DNA from: Lachnospiraceae bacterium
GTDB taxonomy: Bacteria > Bacillota > Clostridia > Lachnospirales > Lachnospiraceae
Length of the DNA stretch: 64,000 bases
Direction of reading: 5' to 3'
NCBI GenBank assembly: GCA_024696005.1
Contig: JAILHF010000055.1
Coordinates: 49,459 to 113,458, forward strand
Shown: positions 20,186-27,355 of the stretch, in pieces
Layout: each line of letters opens with the position of its first letter
Numbering within the stretch: position 1 is the first letter of the stretch
Notes under the pieces: generated by a model
Told to the model about the DNA's origin: nothing
Databases searched by the model: none
Seen by the model: only the letters and a program-made list of their open reading frames with translations
Translations under genes and position numbers: made by a program

Positions 20186-20701
20186 ATAACAACAAGAGAA
20201 CAGCTTGTTGATCACATAAATCACAGGAGCCCGGCGGAAGAAAGGAAGAGACGACAGAGCAGTCGGAAGAAAAGGTAAGGGGCTCCGCCAGACGGAAAGA
20301 GAGGTACAGTCCACCCGAGAAGTAAGTAATGTATCTTAGATCTGCGAAGGAGCAGAGTGAGTTTTCCAAAGTAACAAGTTGATCATATCACTCGCAGGAG
20401 GCAGACAGGATACCGGGGCTCAGGAAAGCAGCTTATTTAAGTTTCATCGAAGAAAAAGCAGCGAGGTACATAGTTACAACCGTTGCAGCGTGAGCGCAAA
20501 GATGGAGGATGATAGGCAGGCTTAAACTGGGAAGCAAGTCAATCGAATATGGAACGTCCGCCGTAAAACCGGAGCACGGACAAAGGCTTCATCAGAAGCG
20601 AATGGACAAATTCTAACAGGAGGTAAGGTCCATTGGACAATGAGTCAGCATGAGAGCCCTTGCAGAGGAGAATAAGATCTGCAAGGGCTTTCATCTTTTT
20701 T
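20186..20701 (+). ncRNA. large structured noncoding RNA gene, class unknown
   Basis: own promoter and terminator, no substantial ORF with start/SD, at least eight local perfect stems (see findings). Confidence 0.8.
20655..20701 (+). terminator. terminator of the ncRNA
   Basis: AGCCCTTGCAGA 20655-20666 / TCTGCAAGGGCT 20678-20689, 12-bp perfect stem + TTCATCTTTTTT. Confidence 0.88.
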
Positions 20702-20704
20702 GAC

Positions 20705-20733
20705 TTGCAGATTATCTCTAAATGTGGTATCAT
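20705..20733 (+). promoter_or_regulatory. promoter TTGCAG-N17-TATCAT
   Basis: TTGCAG 20705-20710, TATCAT 20728-20733, upstream of the GH3-like gene. Confidence 0.5.
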
Positions 20734-20785
20734 CGGCGTTGGAGTTTACATAATGTTGTAAACAGAAGACGACGGAGGGAATATC

Positions 20786-22126
20786 ATGGCGAAGAAGACG
20801 CCGGATCGAAGGGAATACAGACGGAAACGCAGGATACGGAATCAGATCCTTTGCTGGTTATTGGTGGTCCTCATGCTCGCATTGATCGTATTCGGGGCAT
20901 ACGAAGGGATCAAATTCATGGGAAAGCAGAAGGCATCCAAGCCCGCGCAGGAACCTTCCGTTTCGGAAGATGCAACGGAAAGCGCGCCCGAGGAAAACGG
21001 GGAGACGATCAAGACGCCGGAGAGCATGGAAGAACTGACCGAAGAGATAGAACCGGAAGTCGAGGAAGAAGAGGAACAGGAGGATCCCCGCGTTCTGGCG
21101 CTCCTGGAAGGAATGAGCCTGGAGCAGAAGATCGACGGGCTTTTTCTTGTGAGCCCGGAAACCATCACCGGTGTGGAAGCTGCCACCATGGCGGGCGACG
21201 GGACCAAGGATGCCCTGATGAAGTATGCGGTCGGTGGGATCCTGTATGCATCGAAGAATGTCAGCGCCGCGTCCCAGTTTGAAGAGATGGTAGCGACTAC
21301 CAGAAACATGTATCATGAGATCTACAACCGTGATCTGCTGACGCTTGTGGATGAAGAGGGCGCGCAAAGCACCATCGCCGCCGTCACGGAAGACGAGCAG
21401 CAGTCGCCGGAAAGCGAGCTGGGCGTGAGCGGTAGCAGGGATAATGTCAAGGATGCTTATGCAAAGATCGGAGAGACCGTGTCGGCTTATCATCTGGAAG
21501 GTGACATGGCACCGGTCGCAGCCGTCAAGACGGTTGAAAATGCCTATCTGGGCAACCGCATCTTTTCCGATGATGCCGACATGGCGGCGTCCATGGTTTC
21601 CGCGGCGGTGGAAGGTCTGTCCGGAAAAGGGATGCTTTCCTGCCTGAACGCTTTTCCGGGTGAGGGCGGAGCGGAAAACGATCCGGAGCGGAATGCCATT
21701 TCCACGGACAAGGACATGGAAGCGCTGAAGGAGTGTGAGCTGAAGCCTTTCATCGAGGGCATCGCGGCCGGAGCGGACATGGTCATGGTCAGCAACATCG
21801 TGGCGTCCAATGCGGGCAGCGGGGATGCATCCTGCAGCCTTTCGGAAGAGATGGTCACCGGCGTGCTGCGCAGGGAACTGGGCTTTGAAGGCGTGATCGT
21901 TACCGCGCCCCTCGATCAGGCAGCGTGCACCGAGAAGGATCATCCGGGCAATGCCGCGCTGAAAGCTTTCCTGGCAGGAGCGGATCTGATCTGCATCCGG
22001 AACCAGACCGGTTTTCTGGAAGCGCGCGAAACGCTGCTCAACGCGGTAAACGACGGAACGATATCGGAAGAGCTGGTGGACGATTCGCTGAAGCGCATCT
22101 ACCGCATGGAGCTTCGGATCAAATAA
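20786..22126 (+). CDS. GH3-like (beta-N-acetylhexosaminidase-fold) membrane-anchored protein, predicted catalytically inactive
   Basis: N-terminal TM; LEQKIDGLFLVSPE, LVDEEGA, NAFPGEGGA, GFEGVIVTAPLDQAA align with GH3/NagZ motifs but lack catalytic residues. Confidence 0.7.
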   Translation: MAKKTPDRREYRRKRRIRNQILCWLLVVLMLALIVFGAYEGIKFMGKQKASKPAQEPSVSEDATESAPEENGETIKTPESMEELTEEIEPEVEEEEEQEDPRVLALLEGMSLEQKIDGLFLVSPETITGVEAATMAGDGTKDALMKYAVGGILYASKNVSAASQFEEMVATTRNMYHEIYNRDLLTLVDEEGAQSTIAAVTEDEQQSPESELGVSGSRDNVKDAYAKIGETVSAYHLEGDMAPVAAVKTVENAYLGNRIFSDDADMAASMVSAAVEGLSGKGMLSCLNAFPGEGGAENDPERNAISTDKDMEALKECELKPFIEGIAAGADMVMVSNIVASNAGSGDASCSLSEEMVTGVLRRELGFEGVIVTAPLDQAACTEKDHPGNAALKAFLAGADLICIRNQTGFLEARETLLNAVNDGTISEELVDDSLKRIYRMELRIK

Positions 22127-22190
22127 TTGCCTGCTTTTACAGGCCTCCGGGCGGTGGGGCAAAATAATTTAAAATTTCAAAAAAATAGTA

Positions 22191-22219
22191 TTGACAAATA
22201 AGCTTGGCCGACATATAAT
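22191..22219 (+). promoter_or_regulatory. promoter TTGACA-N17-TATAAT of tRNA-Gly
   Basis: consensus hexamers at 22191-22196 and 22214-22219. Confidence 0.85.
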
Positions 22220-22247
22220 AACACTTGTCTGTTGAGACAGACGGAAT

Positions 22248-22320
22248 GCGATAGTGGTGCAGTTGGTAGCACACGACCTTGCCAAGGTTGAGCTCGCGGG
22301 TTCGAGTCCCGTCTATCGCT
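22248..22320 (+). tRNA. tRNA-Gly(GCC)
   Basis: cloverleaf, acceptor GCGATAG/CTATCGC, anticodon loop TTGCCAA, TTCGAGTCC T-arm, discriminator T. Confidence 0.95.
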
Positions 22321-22322
22321 CG

Positions 22323-22349
22323 AAAATGCTGAGCGATCAGCATTTTTTT
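22323..22349 (+). terminator. terminator of tRNA-Gly
   Basis: AAAATGCTGA-gcga-TCAGCATTTTTTT. Confidence 0.85.
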
Positions 22350-22428
22350 ATTCAATACGATCAAAGAGAAGCTTCACATGCTTTTGGGGATTGTTGGGGG
22401 AAAACAACGAAAAAGGATGTGGGTGAAG

Positions 22429-22671
22429 ATGATCAAGAGAACGATTAGTGTAGGGAAGAAGTTCGGAGCGGATATCATTCCATACCTGGTCCAGTCGGCC
22501 TGTCATTATGATTGCTCTCTGTACATTGAGTCACAGAGCAGGAACATCAACATGAAGAGCATCATGGGAATGACGATCCTGCAGCTTGACAAGGGGAGCA
22601 GTTTTGAGCTGATCGCGGAAGGAACGGATGAGCAGCTGGCGGTGAACGAGATCGCTGCCTGTTTCGAGTAA
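22429..22671 (+). CDS. HPr-like protein lacking the His-15 phosphorylation motif
   Basis: MIKRTISVGKKFGADIIPYLVQ...NMKSIMGMTILQLDKGSSFELIAEGTDE; HPr Ser-46 region conserved; start chosen by alignment with HPr N-termini. Confidence 0.75.
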   Translation: MIKRTISVGKKFGADIIPYLVQSACHYDCSLYIESQSRNINMKSIMGMTILQLDKGSSFELIAEGTDEQLAVNEIAACFE

Positions 22672-22692
22672 GGAACTTCATCGGCGTTAAGC

Positions 22693-22722
22693 AAAAAGGG
22701 CACCATATATGCCCTTTTTTTG
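22693..22722 (+). terminator. rho-independent terminator
   Basis: AAAAAGGGCA-ccatata-TGCCCTTTTTTT. Confidence 0.85.
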
Positions 22723-22747
22723 CTGATATAAGGGCTAGATGTTGGAC

Positions 22748-22776
22748 TTGACAGAAGCATTTGCAGCTCGTATGAT
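22748..22776 (+). promoter_or_regulatory. consensus promoter TTGACA-N17-TATGAT
   Basis: TTGACA 22748-22753, TATGAT 22771-22776. Confidence 0.85.
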
Positions 22777-22779
22777 AAA

Positions 22780-22796
22780 TGTTACAAAAATGTTAC
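22780..22796 (+). promoter_or_regulatory. WalR-box-like direct repeat TGTTAC-N5-TGTTAC
   Basis: fits published WalR/YycF consensus TGTWAH-N5-TGTWAH; lies just downstream of the -10. Confidence 0.55.
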
Positions 22797-22827
22797 AAAC
22801 AGTCTGAAAGTTGGTTTACAGGGTTTT

Positions 22828-24087
22828 ATGCTGAAGTTTGATCGAAGATCCGCCGCATTGCTCACGATCCTTGCGGGATTTGGCTTCGCAGCGATGGCAG
22901 GGCATGCGGAGGACGGCGAAAAACAGTATATCGTGACGGAACGTTCCAATCTCCGCAAAACTCCTTCCGTGGAAGGGGAGTGGATCATGTCGGTTCCCGA
23001 AGGGGCTCTTGTCGAGATCATCGGCGGGGAGACGGACGGCTATACCCTGATCGAATACGATGGCGTAAAAGGCTTTGTGAATGTACAGGGGTTGAAGGAT
23101 CCCGAAGCGGCGGAAGAGCCCGAGCAGATCGAGCAGGCACATGTGATCACGGCACGAGAGGTTCGTGACAGGGCCATGGATGCCGCAGAGATCCGGGAGC
23201 AGCAGGCGCAGGAGATCGCCCGCAGTATCGCGCCCGCAAGGGATAAACAGAAAGTATTTTACACGGTACGCAGTGCCGTTAATTTCCGCGCAGAGGCGTC
23301 CGGGAGCAGCGAACGGCTCGGAATGATCATGCCCGGAGACAACGTGGAATTCCTGGATGAAGGGGAAAACGGCTACATGCATGTGAAGTTCAATGACCGG
23401 AAGGGTTATATCATTTCTTCCGTTGTTGAGGACATGTCTTCGGCGGGACGGAACGCTTCGGCGCTGCCCATGCGGGAAGTGGCGCTGACGGATGGCATGG
23501 TGGAAGGAAGCCAGACCATTACGACCAGTGCTTCGGCAGCCATAAAGAAGGCACCCCAGAAGCAGGCGCCCCAGCTCAGTTATCAGATCAATGTAAAGAC
23601 AAATCTCCGGGATCTGCCGGAGGAGAGCGATAACCTTCTGGCAACGCTGCCGGCGGGCACGAGCGTCATGCTCCTGGGACAGAAGGGCGATTATGCGATG
23701 GTCCAGTACGACGGCATGACCGGTTACGTGCTGGGCAGCAGCGTGGTCAATTCCCTGGATTACGCAAAGGAACACGGCTCGGCGGTGCTCTTTACCCTTA
23801 CGGGATACTGCTCCTGCCATATCTGCTGCGGACAATACAGCCCCGAGATCACGGGCGGCGAAGCGCATACGGCTACCGGTACCGTGCCGCAGGAGGGACG
23901 TACCATTGCCGTGGATCCCAGGGTGATCCCTTACGGTTCCAGAGTCACGATCGAAGGCTGGGGAACCTATGTTGCGGAAGACTGCGGAGGCGGGGTCAAA
24001 GGCAATCATATCGACATGTATTTTTCGACGCACGAAGCTGCCCGGCAGTTCGGAAGGCAGCAGTTGTACGTGACGTTTGAGAAGTAA
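22828..24087 (+). CDS. secreted SH3b + 3D-domain cell-wall protein
   Basis: signal peptide; three SH3b-like repeats (NLRKTPSVEGE, NFRAEASGSSERLG, NLRDLPEESDNLL); C-terminal 3D domain TGYCSCHICCG...GTVPQEGRTIAVDPRVIPYGSRV...AEDCGGGVKGNHIDMYF. Confidence 0.88.
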   Translation: MLKFDRRSAALLTILAGFGFAAMAGHAEDGEKQYIVTERSNLRKTPSVEGEWIMSVPEGALVEIIGGETDGYTLIEYDGVKGFVNVQGLKDPEAAEEPEQIEQAHVITAREVRDRAMDAAEIREQQAQEIARSIAPARDKQKVFYTVRSAVNFRAEASGSSERLGMIMPGDNVEFLDEGENGYMHVKFNDRKGYIISSVVEDMSSAGRNASALPMREVALTDGMVEGSQTITTSASAAIKKAPQKQAPQLSYQINVKTNLRDLPEESDNLLATLPAGTSVMLLGQKGDYAMVQYDGMTGYVLGSSVVNSLDYAKEHGSAVLFTLTGYCSCHICCGQYSPEITGGEAHTATGTVPQEGRTIAVDPRVIPYGSRVTIEGWGTYVAEDCGGGVKGNHIDMYFSTHEAARQFGRQQLYVTFEK

Positions 24088-24185
24088 AGCCCTTTTTGCG
24101 CAGCCCCGGGACCGTGGGGAAGCGCTGCAGTCTGTAAAATCGCACAAAGATCTTTAAGTACTCCCGAGAAAAATCGGCATATTTC

Positions 24186-24214
24186 TTGAAACTTTCATTC
24201 ATTTATACTATAAT
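24186..24214 (+). promoter_or_regulatory. promoter TTGAAA-N17-TATAAT
   Basis: TTGAAA 24186-24191, TATAAT 24209-24214. Confidence 0.75.
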
Positions 24215-24298
24215 AATATCCGAGTGTCGGTATGGATACCGGCGGCTTTAGATATAGGGGGGGCTCGGACCTTGCCGTGACCCGGAAATGAGGTAGAC

Positions 24299-26536
24299 AT
24301 GAGAGTTTGTGCACAATGTGGAAGTAAATGGGGGATGATGGACCGTAAGTGCAAAAGCTGCGGATGCACGGCATTTACGGAAACCAAGACCAATATTTTC
24401 GGAGCGGAAACATCCACATCCAAGAAGCGGAAGTGCATATATTGCGGGGCTGACCTGGAGCTGAAGGCGAAATTCTGCTGGTCCTGCGGGAAACCCTGTG
24501 ATGGGACCATCTCCCTGTCTTTCCTGGATGAAAAGAAAGAAGAACCCGTACCCGCCGCTCCCGATCTGGATTTCTTAAAGAGTGCCGACGATTTCTCGGC
24601 GGGGCTCGGAAAACCTTTGCAGAGAGAAGTGGGACCGGCTGCCCCGACCTTTGTGTCGGAACAGAAGCGGACGGCTCCCGTTCAGGAGCAGCAGGTACAG
24701 TCAGCACCGAATAATCCCATGCTTGCAGGTCTGTCGCAGCAGCAGCCGGCGGCTCCGCAGGCAATGGCGCCTCAGGCAATGCAGCCCCAGCAGGGAATGC
24801 AGCCCCAGCAGGGAATGCCCCAGGGGGCTCCGATGCAGGCACAGCAGGCAGGACCGATGCCCGGAGCACCGCAGGGCGCGCCGGCACCGGCACCGCAGAG
24901 TCAGCAGATCGTTGTTCCGGTCGGGCTGACCAGGGAAGAGGCCGAGGCCAAGATCGCCGAGGAGCGTGCCCGTGCGGAAGAAGCGGCGCGCAAGGCGGAA
25001 GAAGACAGAAAGCGTGCGGAGGAAGAGGCGGCACGCAAGGCGGAAGAAGAGCGGAAGCGTGCGGCGGAAGAGGCGGCGCGCAGAGCGGAAGAAGAGCGGA
25101 AGCGTGCGGCTGAGGAAGCGGCGCGCAAGGCAGAGGAAGAACGCCGCCGCGCAGAAGAGGAGCGCAAGCGTGCCGAAGAAGAACGCCGTCGCGCGGAGGA
25201 AGCTGCGAGACGTGCGGCCGAGGAGGCGGCGCGCAAGGCGGAAGAAGAAAAGAGACGTGCCGAGGAAGCTGCGAGACGTGCGGCGGAAGAAGCGGCGCGC
25301 AAGGCAGAAGAAGAAAAGAAACGCGCCGAAGAAGCTGCGAGACGTGCGGCCGAGGAGGCAGCGCGCAAAGCGGAAGAAGAGAAGAAGCGCGCGGAAGAAG
25401 AGCGGAAACGCAAGGCTGAGGAAGAGCGCAAACGTGCCGAGGAGGAAGCAAAGCGCAAAGCTGCGGAAGAGGCGGCGCGCAAGGCGGCCGAGGAACGGGA
25501 GAAGCAGCTGCAGGCCCTTCGCAAGGAGGCCGAGGAGCTCGGAAAGAAGGCTCTGGACAAGAGCAGCAAGTCGGCCGAGGAAGGCCGCAACGATCTGGAA
25601 GCGGCGCTGGACCGTTATAATGAATACTTTGCCAAGACAAAGGCCGATCCGGCCAAGTCCGACATCGGAAAACAGTACTGGATCATCAAGGAGAGACTGG
25701 GCGTGCTCTACTTCAAGGAGAGAGCCTATAAGCTTGCGGCTCCCCTTGTGAAGGATGCGGCGCTCAACGGCAGGAGCCGTGCTAAGATCTGCTACGTGGA
25801 ATGGATGCTCCGAAACCGCAAGGACATCCCTGCGGAGCCGGGAGTCCTGCGCAGGCTGCTGGAGGAAGCGCTTGCGGACGATCAGGTGAAGAACGATACG
25901 GACGAAAAGAAGAGAGCGCTGTATACCATGGGGCGCGTCTACGAGGAAGGCGTCAGCGTGGAAAAGAACCAGGAGACGGCGTTCGGATATTACATGCAGA
26001 GTGCTGAGCTGGGAGACAGCGCGTCCATGGCCATCGTGGGCCAGTGCTATCTGTACGGGGACGGCGTAAAGAAGGATCCGAAAGAGGCCTTCAACTGGAA
26101 CGAGAAGGCGGCCAAGGCCGGGGATGAGCGGGCAGTCCGCAATCTCGCGGTGGCGTATGATTTCGGGACCGGCGTAAAGAAGGATGCGGAAAAGGCGATC
26201 TACTGGTACAAGCGCCTGTTGGATTTTATTGCGAACGACCGTTTTGCAATGTACCGCATCGCGTATTGCATGGCGGATCCCGACAAGGAATTCGGGACCA
26301 AGCCGGATGACGAGAAGCTGAAGGAAGCCTGCTCTTATGCCCAGAAGGCCATTGCCGGCGGTGAGAAGAAGGCAGAGTTCATACTCGGCTATTATTGCAC
26401 GCTGCCTGCAGGCGGACCGGATTATAACAAAGCGGCCGAACATTTTGCCAAGGCGGCGAACAACGGAGACGAGAAGGCAAAGAAGTGGCTGTCGCGTCTT
26501 GTCAAGGGCGGATCGGGAAATTACAGCATGCGATAA
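24299..26536 (+). CDS. zinc-ribbon / Glu-Ala-Lys-Arg coiled-coil / Sel1-type TPR protein
   Basis: CAQCGSKWG..CKSCG, CIYCGADLELKAKFCWSCG; long (R/K)AEEAARKAEEE tract; C-terminal Sel1-like repeats (YYMQSAELGDSASMAIVGQCYLYGDGVKKD). Confidence 0.8.
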   Translation: MRVCAQCGSKWGMMDRKCKSCGCTAFTETKTNIFGAETSTSKKRKCIYCGADLELKAKFCWSCGKPCDGTISLSFLDEKKEEPVPAAPDLDFLKSADDFSAGLGKPLQREVGPAAPTFVSEQKRTAPVQEQQVQSAPNNPMLAGLSQQQPAAPQAMAPQAMQPQQGMQPQQGMPQGAPMQAQQAGPMPGAPQGAPAPAPQSQQIVVPVGLTREEAEAKIAEERARAEEAARKAEEDRKRAEEEAARKAEEERKRAAEEAARRAEEERKRAAEEAARKAEEERRRAEEERKRAEEERRRAEEAARRAAEEAARKAEEEKRRAEEAARRAAEEAARKAEEEKKRAEEAARRAAEEAARKAEEEKKRAEEERKRKAEEERKRAEEEAKRKAAEEAARKAAEEREKQLQALRKEAEELGKKALDKSSKSAEEGRNDLEAALDRYNEYFAKTKADPAKSDIGKQYWIIKERLGVLYFKERAYKLAAPLVKDAALNGRSRAKICYVEWMLRNRKDIPAEPGVLRRLLEEALADDQVKNDTDEKKRALYTMGRVYEEGVSVEKNQETAFGYYMQSAELGDSASMAIVGQCYLYGDGVKKDPKEAFNWNEKAAKAGDERAVRNLAVAYDFGTGVKKDAEKAIYWYKRLLDFIANDRFAMYRIAYCMADPDKEFGTKPDDEKLKEACSYAQKAIAGGEKKAEFILGYYCTLPAGGPDYNKAAEHFAKAANNGDEKAKKWLSRLVKGGSGNYSMR
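24960..25510 (+). repeat. degenerate GCGGAAGAAGCGGCGCGCAAG-type coding repeat (coiled-coil)
   Basis: visible low-complexity AEEAARKAEEERKR repeats. Confidence 0.8.
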
Positions 26537-26606
26537 TTTTCTTGACAAGCAGAACCTTTTTTGAGATAATGTCAACGTTGCGGTTTGAGATTAACCGCGG
26601 CGGCTT

Positions 26607-26680
<74 letters not shown>

Positions 26681-26711
26681 TTGGCCGAAGGGCTGTGGAT
26701 TTCGGCAATAT

Positions 26712-26786
26712 GGTGGGTATGGCGTAGTTGGTTAACGCGCCAGATTGTGGTTCTGGAGACCGAGGGTTCGAGTCCCTCTACCCACC
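26712..26786 (+). tRNA. tRNA-His(GTG)
   Basis: acceptor GTGGGTA/TACCCAC with G-1:C73, anticodon loop TTGTGGT. Confidence 0.94.
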
Positions 26787-26796
26787 CGAAGAAAAG

Positions 26797-26826
26797 AAAA
26801 GTTCCGGATGTTCCGGAACTTTTTTC
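26797..26826 (+). terminator. terminator of the Arg/His tRNAs
   Basis: AGTTCCGGA/TCCGGAACT + TTTTTT. Confidence 0.8.
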
Positions 26827-26850
26827 TTATGCCTGAAAGGAATCGGACAG

Positions 26851-26876
26851 AAAAAAAGACTGCCTTGCAGTCTTTT
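26851..26876 (-). terminator. terminator of tRNA-Gln (minus strand)
   Basis: AAAAGACTGC-ctt-GCAGTCTTTT with U-run on the minus strand. Confidence 0.8.
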
Positions 26877-26878
26877 AG

Positions 26879-26951
26879 CTGGGCCAGCTGGATTCGAACC
26901 AGCGAGATGCAGGGATCAAAACCCTGTGCCTTACCGCTTGGCGATGGCCCA
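26879..26951 (-). tRNA. tRNA-Gln(TTG)
   Basis: reverse complement TGGGCCATCGCCAAGCGGTAAGGCACAGGGTTTTGATCCCTG...GGTTCGAATCC...TGGCCCAG. Confidence 0.94.
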
Positions 26952-26986
26952 AAACAGGAGTTGCCACGTGGGTGGCCACAAACGAG

Positions 26987-27015
26987 AATATACCATATAT
27001 GCCGTCGGCGGTCAA
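26987..27015 (-). promoter_or_regulatory. minus-strand promoter TTGACC-N17-TATATT of tRNA-Gln
   Basis: hexamers at 27015-27010 and 26992-26987. Confidence 0.65.
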
Positions 27016-27041
27016 ATACATATTTTCGGTGGAGTGAGCAT

Positions 27042-27330
27042 GCGGCCTTGCGGGATGATCAAAACAGCCCGCGGAAAGAGCAGAAGACATAAGGACCGGG
27101 GCACGTCGCGGAGGAGCCCGTCAGCTCTTGAAGCTGCATGATGAGAAAAGGGACGAGTCGCCACGGATGGCGACGAGAGCGAGAGCCGGCGCATGGATGC
27201 GACGTCTCGAGCGGTCCCGGGCTGTACCCGGAATGAAAGCAGCGCCGTAGAGCTGCGTGGCTCCGGAGTGGTGCCCGGGACTTATGTCCTTCTGCTCTGC
27301 ACATCCTGCATCCTTATCCCGCAAGGCCGC
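27042..27330. repeat. ~290-bp imperfect inverted repeat / palindromic element with 15-bp perfect termini
   Basis: GCGGCCTTGCGGGAT 27042-27056 vs ATCCCGCAAGGCCGC 27316-27330 plus several nested matching arms. Confidence 0.85.
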
Positions 27331-27355
27331 CCCGCGAACGGAACAATCCCTTGTT

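Noticed and set aside
20186-20701. Identification of the ncRNA as RNase P RNA, tmRNA, SRP RNA or 6S RNA
   Set aside because: Did not find the RNase P GAGGAAAGTCC core, tmRNA tRNA-like ends, SRP GGAAGGAAGCAGC-type tip, or the single long rod expected for 6S
20160-20733. Short ORFs (67, 69, 64 aa, minus) in the ncRNA interval, and an 11-codon ATG frame near 20640
   Set aside because: No conserved motif or coherent initiation signals; the region is better explained by a structured RNA with its own promoter and terminator
24960-25510. Repeats at 24960-25510 as CRISPR or noncoding satellite
   Set aside because: In-frame coiled-coil coding repeats without unique spacers
24375-26575. 421-aa and 624-aa minus-strand ORFs opposite the coiled-coil gene
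   Set aside because: Pro/Leu/Arg- or Phe/Leu-rich low-complexity translation of the antisense of an AEEAARK repeat
26728-27141. ORFs reading through tRNA-His and tRNA-Gln (e.g. GPAGFEPARCRDQNPVPYRLA)
   Set aside because: Well-known spurious translation of tRNA sequences
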